NCBI GenBank assembly: GCA_001828935.1
Contig: MHZX01000092.1
Coordinates: 69,389-133,388 of the forward strand
DNA: 64,000 bases
Direction of reading: 5' to 3'
Source: Rhodocyclales bacterium RIFCSPLOWO2_02_FULL_63_24
GTDB lineage: Bacteria > Pseudomonadota > Gammaproteobacteria > Burkholderiales > Rhodocyclaceae
This document shows positions 1 to 12,000 of this stretch, one piece after another. Each line of letters starts with the position of its first letter. Within the stretch, counting starts at the first letter, position 1. Made by a program: the position numbers and the translations under genes. Under the pieces are notes generated by a model. That model saw only the letters and a program-made list of their open reading frames with translations. It was not told where the DNA came from and did no database searches.

Positions 1-15
1 TGCCGTCCCAACCCC

Positions 16-966
16 ATGCTGGTTTTTCGCGGTGTTCCCGAGCGGGCGACGACGTCTACGGTACTGACCATCGGCAATTTCGATGGCGTGCATCGTGGCC
101 ATCGCGCGCTGCTGGCCGAATTGACAGCCAAGGCGCGCGATCTTGCGCTGCCGGCGACGGTGCTCACCTTCGAGCCGCATCCGCGCGAACTGTTCGCTCC
201 CGACCAGGCCCCGGCGCGTCTCGCCAGCCTGCGCGACAAGCTTGAACTACTGGCGGAAGCCGGCGTGGACAGCGTGCACGTCTGCCGTTTCAACCGTGCG
301 CTGGCGGCGCTCACCGCCGAACAGTTCATCGAACGCATCCTGGTGCGCGGGCTTTCGGTGCGACACCTGATCATCGGCGACGATTTTCGCTTCGGCAAGG
401 GCCGCAGCGGCGATTTTTCCCTGCTGCAGCAGGCCGGTCGCGAGCATCGCTTTGTCGTCGAGGCGATGCACACGGTGGATTTCGGCGGCGTCCGGGTCTC
501 CAGTTCCGCGGTGCGCGAGGCTCTCGCCGGCGGCAACATCGAGCATGCCGAAGAGTTGCTGGGGCGCGCCTTCGTCATCGCCGGGCGGGTCATGGACGGC
601 AAGAAACTCGGTCGCACCATCGGCTTTCCCACCGCCAATATCCAGGTGCGGCGCAAGCGCCTGCCCCTGTCGGGCGTGTTCGCCGTCACGGTCGCCGGGC
701 TTGCGCCGCGGCCGCTGCCCGGTGCCGCCAACATCGGCGTGCGGCCTACCGTCGACGCTGGCCTCAAGCCCGTGCTGGAAGTCCATTTGCTGGATTTCGA
801 CCGCGACATCTACGGCACGCACGTCGACGTGAATTTCCTGCACAAGCTGCGCGACGAAGCCAAGTTCGCTTCCCTCGATGCACTCAAGGCGCAGATCGCC
901 GACGATGTCGCGGCGGTACGCGCATATTTCAACACCCGTTCACCTGATGGCACGACCCATGGCTGA
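16..966 (+). CDS. ribF: Bifunctional riboflavin kinase / FAD synthetase
   Basis: Makes FMN from riboflavin and then FAD, in the cytoplasm. The 316-residue protein has the usual full length. The N-terminal nucleotidyltransferase domain shows the [10 protein letters not shown] motif at residues 20-29, and the C-terminal flavokinase domain shows GFPTANI at 203-209. The gene is complete, starting 15 bases into the window. Its stop overlaps the ileS start by 8 bp, so translation is probably coupled. Its position first in ribF-ileS-lspA-fkpB-ispH matches the order common in Betaproteobacteria. Confidence 0.97.
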   Translation: MLVFRGVPERATTSTVLTIGNFDGVHRGHRALLAELTAKARDLALPATVLTFEPHPRELFAPDQAPARLASLRDKLELLAEAGVDSVHVCRFNRALAALTAEQFIERILVRGLSVRHLIIGDDFRFGKGRSGDFSLLQQAGREHRFVVEAMHTVDFGGVRVSSSAVREALAGGNIEHAEELLGRAFVIAGRVMDGKKLGRTIGFPTANIQVRRKRLPLSGVFAVTVAGLAPRPLPGAANIGVRPTVDAGLKPVLEVHLLDFDRDIYGTHVDVNFLHKLRDEAKFASLDALKAQIADDVAAVRAYFNTRSPDGTTHG

Positions 967-3772
967 CTACCGCAAGACCCTCAACATGCCCGACACGCCC
1001 TTCCCGATGCGCGGCGATCTCGCCAAGCGCGAACCGGGCTGGATCGCACAATGGCAAGCGCAGAAGCTTTACCTGAAGATTCGCGCCGCCGCCAAGGGCC
1101 GCCCGCGCTTCGTGCTGCATGACGGCCCGCCCTATGCCAACGGCGACATCCACATCGGCCATGCGGTGAACAAGATTCTCAAGGACATCATCGTCCGCTC
1201 GAAGACGCTGGCCGGCTTCGATGCGCCCTATGTGCCGGGCTGGGACTGCCACGGCCTGCCGATCGAGCACCAGATCGAGAAGACCCACGGCAAGCATTTG
1301 CCGGCGGACAAGGCGCGCGAGCTATGCCGGTCCTTCGCTGCCGAGCAGGTCGAGCGGCAGAAGGCCGATTTCATCCGCCTGGGCGTCCTCGGCGACTGGA
1401 GCAATCCCTATCTCACCATGGCCTTTCGCAACGAGGCGGACGAGATACGGGCGGTCGGCGACCTGTACCGGCGCGGCTACCTGTTCAAGGGCCTCAAGCC
1501 GGTGAACTGGTGCTTCGACTGCGGTTCGGCCCTGGCCGAAGCCGAGGTCGAGTACCAGGACAAGAAGTCGCCGGCGATCGACGTCGCCTTTCGGCTCGAC
1601 GCCGCCGAGCGCGGGCGCGTCGCCCATGCCTTCGGCCTTGCCGAGTTGCCGGCAGGCGAGTGCTACACGGTGATCTGGACCACCACGCCGTGGACCATCC
1701 CGTCGAACCAGGCGCTCAACATGCACCCGGATTTCACCTACGAACTGGTGAAGACCGAACGCGGCTGCCTGATCCTTGCCGCCGAACTGCGCGCCGCGGC
1801 GCTGGAACGCTACAAGCTGCAGGGCGAAGTGCTCGGCGCCTGCCAGGGTACTGCGCTGTCGCTGGTGAACTTCCTGCACCCGTTTTACGAACGCAAGTCA
1901 CCCGTGTATCTGGGCGAATACGTCACGCTCGACACCGGCACCGGCATCGTCCACAGCGCTCCGGCCTACGGCCTGGAAGACTTCGAATCCTGCCGCAAGC
2001 ACGGCATGCACAACGACGAAATCCTCACTCCGGTGCAGGGCGACGGCCGCTTCGGCGAGAGCCTGCCTTTCTTCGGCGGCATGAACGTCTGGAAGGCCAA
2101 TCCGGCCATCATCGAAAAGCTGGCCGAAGTCGGCGCCCTGTTCGGAAGCGCGGAAATCGTGCACAGCTACATGCATTGCTGGCGGCACAAGACGCCGATA
2201 ATTTACAGAGCCACCACGCAATGGTTTGTTGGCATGGATCGGGTGGTCGACGAGGGTGGCGGCAGCCTGCGCGACAAGGCGCTGGCCGCGGTCGAGGCGA
2301 CCACCTTCTATCCCGACTGGGGCAAGGCGCGGCTGCACGCGATGATCGCCAACCGGCCCGACTGGTGCGTCTCGCGCCAGCGCAACTGGGGCGTGCCGAT
2401 ACCTTTCTTCCTGCACAAGGAGACCGGCGAGCCGCATCCGCGCACGCTGGAGCTGCTGGAAGCCGTGGCCAAGCGCATCGAGCAGGAGGGCATCGACGCC
2501 TGGTTCAAGCTCGACGCCGCCGAATTGCTCGGTGCCGACGCCGCGAACTACGACAAGATGCGCGACACGCTGGACGTCTGGTTCGATTCCGGCACCACCC
2601 ATCGCACGGTGCTGCGCGGTTCGCACGCGGCTGAGAGCACCTACCCTGCCGACCTCTATCTCGAAGGCTCCGACCAGCATCGCGGCTGGTTCCATTCCAG
2701 CCTGCTGACCGGCGCCGCGATCGACGGCCGCGCGCCCTACCAGGCGCTGCTGACCCATGGCTTCGTGGTCGACGGCAAGGGCATGAAGATGTCCAAGTCG
2801 AAGGGCAACGTAGTCGCGCCGCAGAAGATCTCCGACACCCTGGGCGCCGAAATCCTGCGCCTCTGGGTGGCCAGCACCGACTATTCGGGCGAGCTGTCGA
2901 TCGACGAAAAGACCATCCTGCCGCGCGTGGTCGAGGTCTATCGCCGCCTGCGCAACACCTTGCGCTTCCTGCTGGCGAATACCGCGGATTTCGACGTAAA
3001 GACCCAGATGCTGCCCCCGGCCGAGTGGTTGGAAGTGGATCGCTATGCGCTGGCGCTGACCCGCCGGCTGCAGTTGCAGTGTACGGCCGACTACGAGCGT
3101 TTCGAGTTTCACAAGATCGTGCAGGCGTTGATGAACTTCTGCTCGGAAGATCTCGGCGCCTTCTATCTCGACATCCTCAAGGACCGGCTGTATACGGCCG
3201 CCGAGAATTCGCGCGCGCGCCGTTCGGCGCAGAGCGCGCTGTCGCACATCCTGCAAACCGTGACGCGCCTCATGGCGCCGATCCTGTCCTTCACCGCCGA
3301 GGAAATCTGGGCGACCATTGGTGCCAAATGCGAGCAGGGCGACAGCGTGATGCTGACGACATGGCACGAGTTGCCGCAACTGGCCGAAGAGTCGGCGCTG
3401 GCGGCACGGTGGCAGGCGATTCGTGGCGTGCGCGCCGAGGTGGCGAAGGTGCTCGAAGACCTGCGCGCTGCCGGCAAGATCGGCTCTTCGCTGCAAGCCG
3501 AGGTGAGCCTGCGCGCCGACGCCGCGACCTACGATTTGCTCGCCGCGCTGGGTGACGACCTCAAGTTTATCTTCATCTGCTCCAAGGTGAGCCTCGAAAA
3601 AGCCGACGCGGCGAGCGGCATCAGCATCGAGGCCAGTCCCAGTGCCCATGCCAAGTGCGGCCGCTGCTGGCATTGGCGCGAGGACGTCGGTCACGACGCC
3701 GAGCACCCGGAGCTTTGCGGCCGCTGCAGTTCCAACCTGTTCGGCGCCGGCGAGGCGCGCGAGTTTGCCTAG
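959..3772 (+). CDS. ileS: Isoleucyl-tRNA synthetase
   Basis: Charges tRNA-Ile. This is a class I synthetase of 937 residues when started at the ATG at 959; the frame is open further upstream to 878, but residues before [10 protein letters not shown] do not belong to the family and would overlap ribF deeply. HIGH is at residues 65-68 and KMSKS at 610-614. The C-terminal zinc-binding tail is recognisable by two Cys pairs (CGRCW and CGRCSS). The editing domain lies between the Rossmann halves. The stop overlaps the lspA start. Confidence 0.97.
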   Translation: MADYRKTLNMPDTPFPMRGDLAKREPGWIAQWQAQKLYLKIRAAAKGRPRFVLHDGPPYANGDIHIGHAVNKILKDIIVRSKTLAGFDAPYVPGWDCHGLPIEHQIEKTHGKHLPADKARELCRSFAAEQVERQKADFIRLGVLGDWSNPYLTMAFRNEADEIRAVGDLYRRGYLFKGLKPVNWCFDCGSALAEAEVEYQDKKSPAIDVAFRLDAAERGRVAHAFGLAELPAGECYTVIWTTTPWTIPSNQALNMHPDFTYELVKTERGCLILAAELRAAALERYKLQGEVLGACQGTALSLVNFLHPFYERKSPVYLGEYVTLDTGTGIVHSAPAYGLEDFESCRKHGMHNDEILTPVQGDGRFGESLPFFGGMNVWKANPAIIEKLAEVGALFGSAEIVHSYMHCWRHKTPIIYRATTQWFVGMDRVVDEGGGSLRDKALAAVEATTFYPDWGKARLHAMIANRPDWCVSRQRNWGVPIPFFLHKETGEPHPRTLELLEAVAKRIEQEGIDAWFKLDAAELLGADAANYDKMRDTLDVWFDSGTTHRTVLRGSHAAESTYPADLYLEGSDQHRGWFHSSLLTGAAIDGRAPYQALLTHGFVVDGKGMKMSKSKGNVVAPQKISDTLGAEILRLWVASTDYSGELSIDEKTILPRVVEVYRRLRNTLRFLLANTADFDVKTQMLPPAEWLEVDRYALALTRRLQLQCTADYERFEFHKIVQALMNFCSEDLGAFYLDILKDRLYTAAENSRARRSAQSALSHILQTVTRLMAPILSFTAEEIWATIGAKCEQGDSVMLTTWHELPQLAEESALAARWQAIRGVRAEVAKVLEDLRAAGKIGSSLQAEVSLRADAATYDLLAALGDDLKFIFICSKVSLEKADAASGISIEASPSAHAKCGRCWHWREDVGHDAEHPELCGRCSSNLFGAGEAREFA

Positions 3773-4262
3773 TCCGTCAGCCATCCTCGGTCGCTGGCTG
3801 GCGTTGGCAGCGCTGGTGCTGGTGCTCGACCAGGCCAGCAAGGCCTGGGTGCTGGCGAGCTTTCGCCTGATGGAGAGCCTGGCGGTGACCTCCTTCTTCA
3901 ACCTCGTCCTGGTCTTCAATTCGGGCGCGGCCTTCAGCTTCCTGGCCGGTGCCGGCGGCTGGCAGAAATGGTTCTTCGTCGTTCTCGCCCTGGCAATTTC
4001 GCTCTGGCTGCTGAACTTGCTGCGCAAGCATGCCGGCGAGCGCCTGCTGCCGATGGCCCTGGCGCTGATCCTCGGCGGCGCTATCGGCAATGTGATCGAC
4101 CGTTTGCGTTTCGACGCGGTGGTCGACTTTCTCGATTTTCACCTGGCGGGCTATCATTGGCCGGCCTTCAACGTGGCCGATTCGGCCATCACCGTCGGCG
4201 TGGCGCTGATGCTCTGGCATCAGTTCCGCTTCGGCAAGGAAACCGAAATGAGTTCCCAATGA
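3765..4262 (+). CDS. lspA: Lipoprotein signal peptidase (signal peptidase II)
   Basis: Inner-membrane aspartic protease that removes signal peptides from prolipoproteins. The 165-residue form begins at a TTG at 3765, inside the end of ileS, which gives the usual length. Four hydrophobic segments are visible. The two catalytic Asp motifs are [18 protein letters not shown] and [12 protein letters not shown] downstream start would remove part of the first membrane helix, so TTG is preferred. The stop overlaps the next ATG (ATGA). Confidence 0.95.
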   Translation: MPSPSAILGRWLALAALVLVLDQASKAWVLASFRLMESLAVTSFFNLVLVFNSGAAFSFLAGAGGWQKWFFVVLALAISLWLLNLLRKHAGERLLPMALALILGGAIGNVIDRLRFDAVVDFLDFHLAGYHWPAFNVADSAITVGVALMLWHQFRFGKETEMSSQ

Positions 4263-4690
4263 CTGAAACCGTACGCGCCGGCAACCTGATCACCCTTCAT
4301 TACCGCGTTGCCACGGGCGACGACACCGAACTGGTGAGCACCTTCGACTCGACGCCGGCCACCCTGCAACTGGGCAGCGGAGAACTGGCGCCGCCGCTGG
4401 AGCATTGCCTGATCGGCGTTGCCGTTGGTGAGCGCCACGTGTTCCTGCTCGAACCCGACCAGGCTTTCGGTCCGCACAATCCGCAACTGACGCAGCGCAT
4501 GGCGCGCAGCGCACTGCCGCCCAATGCCACTCCCGAGTTGCACGGCCTGATCGAGTTCGCCGCACCCGGCGGCGACAAGTTCACCGGCATCGTGCGCGAA
4601 CTCGACGACGAGGCGGTGCTGGTCGATTTCAATCATCCGCTGGCCGGCAAGCCGGTGCGCTTCGAGGTCGAGATCATCGGAATACTGTAA
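4259..4690 (+). CDS. fkpB: FKBP-type peptidyl-prolyl cis-trans isomerase (FkpB/SlpA-like)
   Basis: A 143-residue protein beginning [15 protein letters not shown]. The FKBP fold is followed by an insert-in-flap region, as in the SlyD/SlpA group ([19 protein letters not shown]). It lacks the His-rich metal-binding tail of SlyD, and the position between lspA and ispH is that of fkpB in many Proteobacteria. It probably assists proline isomerisation in cytoplasmic clients. It is coupled to lspA by an ATGA overlap and to ispH by TAATG. Confidence 0.92.
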   Translation: MTETVRAGNLITLHYRVATGDDTELVSTFDSTPATLQLGSGELAPPLEHCLIGVAVGERHVFLLEPDQAFGPHNPQLTQRMARSALPPNATPELHGLIEFAAPGGDKFTGIVRELDDEAVLVDFNHPLAGKPVRFEVEIIGIL

Positions 4691-5622
4691 TGAACATCCT
4701 GCTTGCCAATCCCCGCGGTTTTTGCGCCGGCGTCGAACGGGCGATCGCCATCGTCGAGCGTGCGCTGGAAAAATTCGGCGCGCCGATCTATGTGCGGCAC
4801 GAGGTGGTGCACAACCGCTATGTGGTGGATGGACTCAAGGCCAAGGGCGCCGTGTTCGTCGAGGAACTGGACGAGGTGCCGGACGGCGCGACGGTGATCT
4901 TCAGCGCCCACGGCGTGCCGCAGGCGGTGCGCAAGGAGGCGGAGGCGCGCGGCCTGAAGGTATTCGACGCCACCTGTCCGCTGGTGACCAAGGTGCATCT
5001 GGAAGTATCGCGCCTGCACAAGCAAGGCTATGAGATCGTGATGATTGGGCACAAGGGTCACCCCGAGGTCGAAGGCACCATGGGCCAGGCCACCGGTCGC
5101 ATGTATCTGGTGGAAAACGCCGAGGACGTGGCGCAATTGAAAGTCGGCGCTGGCACCCCGGCGCCGCTGGCCTATGTGACGCAGACCACGCTTTCGGTCG
5201 ATGATGCGCGGGTTATCGTGCACGCACTGATGGAGCGATTTCCGAGCATCGTCGGGCCGCGCAAGGACGATATCTGCTACGCCACGCAGAATCGCCAGGA
5301 CGCTGTCAAGGCGTTGGCCGGCAAGGTGGACCTGGTGATCGTGGTCGGCTCGAAGAACAGCTCGAACTCCAACCGTCTGCGTGAAGTGGCGGCGATCGGC
5401 GGCATACCGGCCTATCTGGTGGATGGCGCCGACCAGATCGATCCCCAATGGCTGGCCGGCAACGCGCGGGTGGGCGTGACGGCCGGCGCGTCCGCACCTG
5501 AAGTGCTGGTCAACGGCGTCGTCGAACGCCTCAGGGCGTTGGGTGCCGGCGGCGTGGAAACCCTCGACGGCGCGGCCGAGAACGTCAATTTCCCCTTGCC
5601 CAGGGAACTCCTCGCCGAATAG
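4690..5622 (+). CDS. ispH: 4-hydroxy-3-methylbut-2-enyl diphosphate reductase
   Basis: Last step of the MEP isoprenoid pathway, giving IPP and DMAPP with a [4Fe-4S] cofactor. The 310-residue protein has the three cluster cysteines at C12 ([10 protein letters not shown]), C96 ([11 protein letters not shown]) and C196 ([11 protein letters not shown]), and the active-site residues H41, H74, H124 and E126. The start codon overlaps the fkpB stop. It ends the housekeeping operon; a strong hairpin follows at once. Confidence 0.97.
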   Translation: MNILLANPRGFCAGVERAIAIVERALEKFGAPIYVRHEVVHNRYVVDGLKAKGAVFVEELDEVPDGATVIFSAHGVPQAVRKEAEARGLKVFDATCPLVTKVHLEVSRLHKQGYEIVMIGHKGHPEVEGTMGQATGRMYLVENAEDVAQLKVGAGTPAPLAYVTQTTLSVDDARVIVHALMERFPSIVGPRKDDICYATQNRQDAVKALAGKVDLVIVVGSKNSSNSNRLREVAAIGGIPAYLVDGADQIDPQWLAGNARVGVTAGASAPEVLVNGVVERLRALGAGGVETLDGAAENVNFPLPRELLAE

Positions 5623-5625
5623 TCC

Positions 5626-5650
5626 GACGAACGGCCGGACGCCGTTCGTC
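5626..5650 (+). terminator. Hairpin after ispH (possible terminator)
   Basis: GACGAACGGC pairs perfectly with GCCGTTCGTC across a 5-base loop, directly after the ispH stop. There is no T-run behind it, so intrinsic termination is not certain. It separates the housekeeping operon from the pilin genes. The rest of 5651-5727 holds only a good Shine-Dalgarno (CCAGGAGG) before pilE. Confidence 0.5.
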
Positions 5651-5727
5651 ACCCAATCCTGACCAGTGGTCGGCAGTCGCTTGTAAGGCGCGGCGAAGCT
5701 CTTGATGATCCCATCCAGGAGGCTTCC

Positions 5728-6171
5728 ATGAAGATTTGCGCGCGTGGTTTTACCCTGATTGAGTTGTTGACCGTCATTGCCATCATCGGGATTTTGGCGG
5801 CTATCGCCTTGCCCCAATACAGCGAACATTTACTCAAAGGCAAGCTGGCCGAAGCGATTTCACTGCTCTCCGATCTGCAGATTCGCCAGGAGCAGTACTA
5901 CCAGGACAATCGCGCCTATTCCGATGGCATGAGACCGAAGGGAACTCCGAGTCCGTTTGTCCTCGCCACCTGCACTGCGGCGAATGCCAGCCAGAACTTC
6001 TTTTGCACCACCAGTTGCGCAACGGCCGGCGGCGGCCAGACCTATACCTGCACGGCGACCTCAGCGACGCTTGGCTATGTCTACACCGTCACCGAGGCGG
6101 GCTCCAAGACTACCGCCGTCGGCGGCACGACCTATTCCTGCTGGCTAAGAGGCAGCAGCACTTCATGTTGA
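5728..6171 (+). CDS. pilE: Type IV pilin, PilE-like
   Basis: A 147-residue type IV pilin. The short leader MKICARG ends in Gly for prepilin peptidase cleavage before [18 protein letters not shown], with the Glu5 needed for assembly. The body has the usual extended helix then a C-terminal Cys-rich region suited to a disulfide-bonded D-region. It is first in an operon with fimT, pilV, W, X and Y1, as in Betaproteobacteria where pilE belongs to the minor-pilin cluster. It is therefore more likely a minor or accessory pilin than the major subunit. The stop overlaps the fimT start. Confidence 0.88.
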   Translation: MKICARGFTLIELLTVIAIIGILAAIALPQYSEHLLKGKLAEAISLLSDLQIRQEQYYQDNRAYSDGMRPKGTPSPFVLATCTAANASQNFFCTTSCATAGGGQTYTCTATSATLGYVYTVTEAGSKTTAVGGTTYSCWLRGSSTSC

Positions 6172-6866
6172 CCGCCGAGCGAGGCTTCAATCTGATTGAA
6201 CTGATGATCGTTGTGGTGATTGTCGGCATTGCCATGGCCATTGCGGTGCCCTCGCTTGAAAGTCAGATTGTCAGCAGCCGTACTCGGGGGGTCGCGGAAT
6301 CGATCCAGTCCGGCTTGCTGCTGGCTCGGTCCGAGGCGATCAAGCGCAACGCATTGACGCGCTTTCAACTGGTTTCGACCATGGACGCAACCTGTGCGGC
6401 CAGCGCGACCTCACGGCTGTGGGTGGTCACGCAGTTTACAGGGGCAACCACGCCGGCAAATACCCGAGGCGAGCCTTGGCTGCGTTGCGACGTCAATGCG
6501 TATTCTCCGCCCGATCAGGAGGAACCCTGTCCGACGACGCCGGCCTACTCGGGAAACGCGGCGAGCTGCGCCGCCGATCCCTTCATTGCCTACAAGAGCG
6601 GAACCGAGACCGCCACCAACGTCGATGTTTTTGCCAGTCCGTCAGCGGTCGGGAGCCTAGCCGGATTTCTCGTCACCTTCGGCCCGCTAGGCCAGTTGGC
6701 GGCCAACTATGACGGAACAGCAACCCAGGCGGCGACTGCGGCAAGCATCTCGGTCGGACCCAGCAACGGTGTTTCCGGTCGCCGCTATCGGGTCCAGGTC
6801 AACGCCAACGGCACCGTCCGCTTATGCAATCCAGATGCGCCGAGCAGCGACGCCATGGCGTGCTGA
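6165..6866 (+). CDS. fimT: Type IV pilus minor pilin FimT/FimU (GspH-like)
   Basis: A 233-residue pseudopilin started at ATG 6165, which overlaps pilE by 7 bp. The class III leader ERG is followed by [18 protein letters not shown], then the GspH/FimT pattern of small residues and [10 protein letters not shown] at about 60-70. The product should sit in the initiating tip complex of the pilus with PilV, PilW, PilX and PilY1. Several Cys residues in the C-terminal half suggest periplasmic disulfides. Confidence 0.85.
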   Translation: MLTAERGFNLIELMIVVVIVGIAMAIAVPSLESQIVSSRTRGVAESIQSGLLLARSEAIKRNALTRFQLVSTMDATCAASATSRLWVVTQFTGATTPANTRGEPWLRCDVNAYSPPDQEEPCPTTPAYSGNAASCAADPFIAYKSGTETATNVDVFASPSAVGSLAGFLVTFGPLGQLAANYDGTATQAATAASISVGPSNGVSGRRYRVQVNANGTVRLCNPDAPSSDAMAC

Positions 6867-6876
6867 GGGGCTGGCC

Positions 6877-7329
6877 ATGGTAGCCATGAACTATGCCGCT
6901 TCAGCCCGCCGCCAGTCCGGCTCCTTCATCATCGAGGCGCTGGTCAGCCTGCTGCTGTTCGCAGTTGCGCTGATGGGCCTGCTGGCATTGTCGGCGCAGG
7001 GGCTCAACCAGGTGGGACAGTCGAAGGCGCGCAACGATGCGAGCTATGCCGTCGGCGAACTGCTGTCGGAGATGTGGGTCAGTTCGTCGGTTAACCTCAC
7101 GAACTGGTCGTCACGTTTGCAAACGGCTATTCCCGGCGCTACCGGGACCGTTTATCTGTCCACCTGCGACTGCGTCGATACTGGGACCAATGTTTGTTCG
7201 AGTGCGGCCAGCGGCACGGTCACGATCGCCAATCCGCAGGCGGTCACGGTCTGTGTCGCCTGGACAGACCGCAAGGATCCCGATAATCCGCGCCGCTATC
7301 AGGCCAGCAGCATGATTACCCGTAACTGA
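6877..7329 (+). CDS. pilV: Type IV pilus minor pilin PilV
   Basis: A 150-residue protein started at ATG 6877, with GAGGGG six bases upstream; ATG 6886 is an alternative. The N-terminal segment QSGSFIIEALVSLLLFAVAL is the typical PilV variant of the class III signal, with Ser or Gly before SFIIEA. It carries a C-terminal TDRKDPDNPRRYQ-type end seen in PilV. It is the second minor pilin of the tip complex, between fimT and pilW. Confidence 0.85.
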   Translation: MVAMNYAASARRQSGSFIIEALVSLLLFAVALMGLLALSAQGLNQVGQSKARNDASYAVGELLSEMWVSSSVNLTNWSSRLQTAIPGATGTVYLSTCDCVDTGTNVCSSAASGTVTIANPQAVTVCVAWTDRKDPDNPRRYQASSMITRN

Positions 7330-7364
7330 GCGCGCAACCGAGCCAGCCAAGAGCCGATACCGCC

Positions 7365-8339
7365 ATGCGTCGCCAACGAGGCTTCAACCTGATCGAACTG
7401 CTGATCGGCCTGGCCATCAGCCTGATGGGCCTGGCCGCCGTTTCCGCCGTGATGATGACATTTTCCACCAAGCGCGGCGCCATTACCCAGACCATGGCGA
7501 CTCAGGACAACGGCGTGATGGCGCTCTACCGGTTGGAGCGCGACATCAGCCAGGCCGGGTACGGCCTGGCGCCGCTGCAGGGCTGCACCACAATCACCGA
7601 CGGCGTGAATTCCTTCGTGCCCTACCCGGTCATCATCGGCGATGGCGGCAGCGGGGCATCCGACACCATCACGGTGAAAGGCACCAATCCGGCCTCGGGT
7701 GTACCGGGCACCGAGCTGGCCGTCAGCGGCGGCAGCACCATGACGAGCAGCCAGTACAACGTGCGTTCTTCGGTGGGTTTCAGCGTCAACGACAAGGTGG
7801 TGGCGACCAACTTCATACCAACCTGCACCATGACCACGGTGACCAGCGTCGGCGCCACGGCGATCGGCTATACCCCCGCTTTGGCGGCGTCGAGTACGGC
7901 GGGTTATCTGGTCTATTTCGGAGCTAGCGGCGAATTCTTCAGTCGCAGCTATGCCGTCAGCACCACGGCGATGACCGTCGCCGACTATCCGGCCTATAGC
8001 ACCAACAATCTGGTCGACGACATCGTCTTTCTCAAGGCGCAGTATGGCTTGGCGGATACCACCGCGAGCACGACCGTGACCAGTTGGGTGAGCGGCGCCA
8101 CGGCGCTCACCAGCGCCAATGTCGGACGCGTCATTGCGATCCGGGTTGGTGTCGTGGCTCGCAGTTCGGCGCGGGAGAATGAAGCCATCGACCAGCCGAA
8201 TCCGCTCCCAGTGTTCCAGGAGATGTCCGACAGTTCGGCTACCACGGATGCGGTGAGCTTCGCTATTCCCGATACCCGCTCGCGCTACCGCGCCTATTCC
8301 ACCATCATTCCGCTGAAAAACGTCATATGGACACGCTGA
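7365..8339 (+). CDS. pilW: Type IV pilus assembly protein PilW
   Basis: A 324-residue minor pilin. The leader MRRQRG precedes FNLIELLIGLAISLMGLAAV. A YRLERDISQAGYGLAP segment at about 60-75 is typical of PilW. A long beta-rich Ser/Thr/Gly domain follows. It ends with a 13-bp overlap into pilX. Confidence 0.88.
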   Translation: MRRQRGFNLIELLIGLAISLMGLAAVSAVMMTFSTKRGAITQTMATQDNGVMALYRLERDISQAGYGLAPLQGCTTITDGVNSFVPYPVIIGDGGSGASDTITVKGTNPASGVPGTELAVSGGSTMTSSQYNVRSSVGFSVNDKVVATNFIPTCTMTTVTSVGATAIGYTPALAASSTAGYLVYFGASGEFFSRSYAVSTTAMTVADYPAYSTNNLVDDIVFLKAQYGLADTTASTTVTSWVSGATALTSANVGRVIAIRVGVVARSSARENEAIDQPNPLPVFQEMSDSSATTDAVSFAIPDTRSRYRAYSTIIPLKNVIWTR

Positions 8340-8995
8340 CCCCATTGCGTCGTCCAGTGCGCCAGCAGGGCTTTGTTCTGGTCCTGGCGCTGGTGATCCT
8401 GGTCATCATCACTCTGTCGGCAGTGGCCATGATCACCAGTCTGCGCGGCGGAATTTCTGCCTCGGGCAATATCGCCTTTCGGCAGGCAGCCACGCGCGCG
8501 GCGGACGTGGCGGTGGATAGCGCCTTCCAGTGGGTGCAGACGCAGATGGCGGTAGCCTCGGGTCTCAACAGCGACATCGCGGCGGCTGCGACGCCGCGCT
8601 ATTACGCCACCTTGTCCGGCGCCGATGCGGGCTGCAAGAAAGACGGCGCAACGGGAAGCTTCACCCCCCAGCAGTATCGCTTCAGCGACACCGTCACCGG
8701 TTCCGACGGCTTTCCCTGCGCCGCGAAAGTCGCCGGCAAGCCGGCAGGCTATGACCTCTACTATGTCGTGCACCGCATGGCAAGTACCGCGGGATCGGCC
8801 TGTCCGACGGCCGGCTGCATGGCGCCGCCGATTACCGCGGCGTCGAGCAGCAGTGCTGGCTGCTCGATGGACCCGACCAGCGCCAGTTTCTGCGGCGCCA
8901 CCACCACCACCAATTCCCTTGTCTACTACCGCATCACCATAAAGGTGGTGGGCCCGCGGCAGAACAACCGTTACATCCAGGCCTTCGTCTATTGA
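8327..8995 (+). CDS. pilX: Type IV pilus assembly protein PilX
   Basis: A 222-residue protein whose N-terminus RQQGFVLVLALVILVIITLS lacks the Glu5 of ordinary pilins, as in PilX/GspK-like subunits. It is followed by the PilX-type region with RQAATRAADVAVDSA. The start lies inside pilW and the stop overlaps the first ATG of the pilY1 frame. It probably caps or initiates the pseudopilus together with PilY1. Confidence 0.87.
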   Translation: MDTLTPLRRPVRQQGFVLVLALVILVIITLSAVAMITSLRGGISASGNIAFRQAATRAADVAVDSAFQWVQTQMAVASGLNSDIAAAATPRYYATLSGADAGCKKDGATGSFTPQQYRFSDTVTGSDGFPCAAKVAGKPAGYDLYYVVHRMASTAGSACPTAGCMAPPITAASSSSAGCSMDPTSASFCGATTTTNSLVYYRITIKVVGPRQNNRYIQAFVY

Positions 8996-9027
8996 TGATG
9001 CAAGCCCGTACGCATAGAGGTGCCTTT

Positions 9028-12000
9028 ATGAAAACCCTTCAGTTCCGCAGAGCCGTCGCCTGGCTCCTGATGCTGGCGTTAAGCGTCGGCAATGTCACTC
9101 AGGCCGTCGCCTTGACGTTGGCGACCACCCCGCTGGCGGCGAGCACGACTTCGGTGGTGCGTCCCAATCTCATGTACGTGCTCGACGATTCCGGCTCGAT
9201 GGGCTGGGACTACACGCCGGATTACATCAACGACGCGACCGTCACCGATCCCACCAATGCCGGCATTACGCCGCCCGGTTCTTCGGGCGACAGGGGCGCG
9301 GCGACCATCGCCGGCGGCGTGATCACGGCGATCACCGCGACCGGAGGCAACGTCTATGAGCATGGCACGCCTACGGTGTTGATCCAGGGCAATGGCACCG
9401 GCGCGGCAGCGACGGTAACGCTGAATGCCTCGAAGACGATCCAATCGGTCACCGTCACCAGTGGCGGCAGCGGCTACACTGCGGCAAACACCTATGTCAC
9501 CTTCCTCGGCGGGCTGAAGACCGCGGGCTGGGGCATGTGCTGGGGCACTACGGGCACCAGCAACCAAGGCGGTACTCCCAAGGATACTTCGGCTTCGCCG
9601 ACCTGTAGCACCGTGTCGCAGGTGCCCTACTCGACCAGCGCGGTCAATTACCAGTTCTACGATCCGGCGGTGCGCTATCTGCCGCCGATCAAGGCGGACG
9701 GCACATCCTACGCCAGCGCGAGCAGCACCGCAGCCAAGACCGATGGTTTCGCCGGCACCGGCGCGACCAATCTGACCACCAGTTGGACTCACGAAGTCTG
9801 GTGCAACACCGCCAGCCCCAGTCCGACCCCGACTTCCGCCAACATCGCCACGCACACCCAATGCAAGGAGAACGCTGACACCAGCGGCGACAATCTTTAT
9901 CCCAATGTCACCTATACCTTCCGCAAGACCTATACCGGCCCGGCGTCCTACTTCAGCATGGAGCCTTCCGAGTACTGCACCAGCACAGATTATACCAATT
10001 GCATTACAAAGGCAGCGGCGCTGGCGGCAATCCCGGCGTTTGTCGTCGGCGGGGTGACCTTCAACGTCGCATCCAAGTATCGCTGGTGCGCCTATTACAA
10101 CCCGATTTCCCATACCTTCGGCGGCTGCCAGGGCCGGCGCGATCTCGATCACTACATTCCCAATTATCTCGGCGGCTGGGTCAGCACAGGGGCTGCCGGA
10201 GTGCAGGCCACCGCCAGCCTGGTGGTCAGCGCGACGACTGCCGGCCAGTCGCTGACCGGGCTGACTATCGGCGGCGTGGACATCGTTGGCGGCGCTAGCT
10301 TTACTTCCGCCGCGAATGGCGATCAGGCCACCATGGCGGCCAATATCTGCACGGCAGTCCAGGCGCAAACCGCGAGCACAGGCTACAGTTGCGCGGCGAC
10401 CGGCAGCACGGCCCTGCTGCAGGCAGCCGCCATCGGTACGGCCGCAAACGGCCTGCCGGTACTGGCCACCGGCCCGGCGGTGGTTGCCGCCGCCAATTCC
10501 CTCGGCGAGATTCGCGTCACCACGGCGACCTCCGGTTACCAGATCTCGTCGATCACCATCCACGGCAATCAGCTGCTCAGCGCCAACGTGACCGCCGACG
10601 GCGACACGGGCAATACCGCGCGGATGATTTGCGAGGGCATCAACTCCGGCCTCCAGCAGGGCGTATACATCGCGCGGTCCGGTTCGCAAGCGGGCGCCGC
10701 GGCCGATGCCTACGCCTATGGCACTTGCCAGTCGCACGGCGATGCCTACGTCCAGATCAAGCGCATCCAAGCTGACGATACCGACAACGGCCAGGCCATC
10801 GTCGTCGCGGGGCCGGCCACCGCGACCATCAGCACCGGGTCGATCCAGATCAATTCGACCGCAGGCGCGACCAGCATCAGCGATGTTACCAAGGACGGCG
10901 TGTCGATCTTCACCGCGCCGGCCCTGAGCATTCTCGACGGCACGCAAACGGTGGCCATTGCCAGCAGCCTTGCCGCAAAAATCAACGGCAATGGCGGTTG
11001 CACCGCAACGGCCTCCGGTAGTACGGTAAGCATCACCGGCTGCACCGGCACGCTGGCTGTGACCTCATCCAGCGCCCTGGCGACGGGCACCATCAAGGTC
11101 ACTAGTACCGGCCACACCTATGGTGCCGACTTGGGCGGGATCCAGGTGGGAGCAAGCAGCCTGGCCGGGCATATCGCGTCGACCACGATTGCCAACGGCA
11201 CCTCGGTCTCGGCCAATGCCACCTCCCTGCGCACCGCGATCAATGCCGGCACAGGAACGCATGGCTTCACGGCCGCCGCGCCAGTCCTGAGCGGCAGCGA
11301 CTACCATATCACGGTGACCGCGCCCGCCGGCACTGCCTACAACGGCCAGTCCTTCACCTTTCAGAACGGCACCGCCGTCGTCGCTGGCTCGGCCACCAGT
11401 CCGACCTGGAACTTCAGCATCAGCAACGCCACCGCCGACAACGCCAACGTCGACTACATTCGCTGCGATGCGTCGGACAGCGCCGGCAGCGATGAAATTT
11501 ATGTGCTGAGCACCGATGCCAGCACCGGCTCGGCGGGCAGCTCTTCGCTGCAATACACCACGGCGCTGGCCACCGGCCTGAATGCGGCCGGTAGCAACGG
11601 CTATAGCTACAGCTGCAGCTACGAATCGGGCAGCCAGAACAACCAGTGGTGCGACGTTACCGGCCCCACCGGGGTCAGCGCCTGTACCGGCAATTTGTCG
11701 TTTTCCTACGATGCGTCGATCACCATCGACAACTACACCAAACCGACCTCAGGCAGCGCGGGCTGTGCGACGATCACGGCGCCGACCTGGCAGTTCGAAA
11801 TTGGATATTTTGATGCCGCCTCGTCGGCGGATCAGTACATCAATTCGATTACCTGCGGCGGTACCAACACGATAACGCCCAATTCGGTCAATACCGGAAC
11901 GTCGACCAGCAATTCCGACACTCGCCGCGGAATATTGAAGACTGAATTGATGGCCAACGATACCAACGGCTATAGCTATTCGTGTACCCAATATGCCAAC

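Noticed and set aside
1898..4090. Long minus-strand open frame opposite ileS-lspA
   Set aside because: No start context, no recognisable family, and both genes beneath it are unmistakable.
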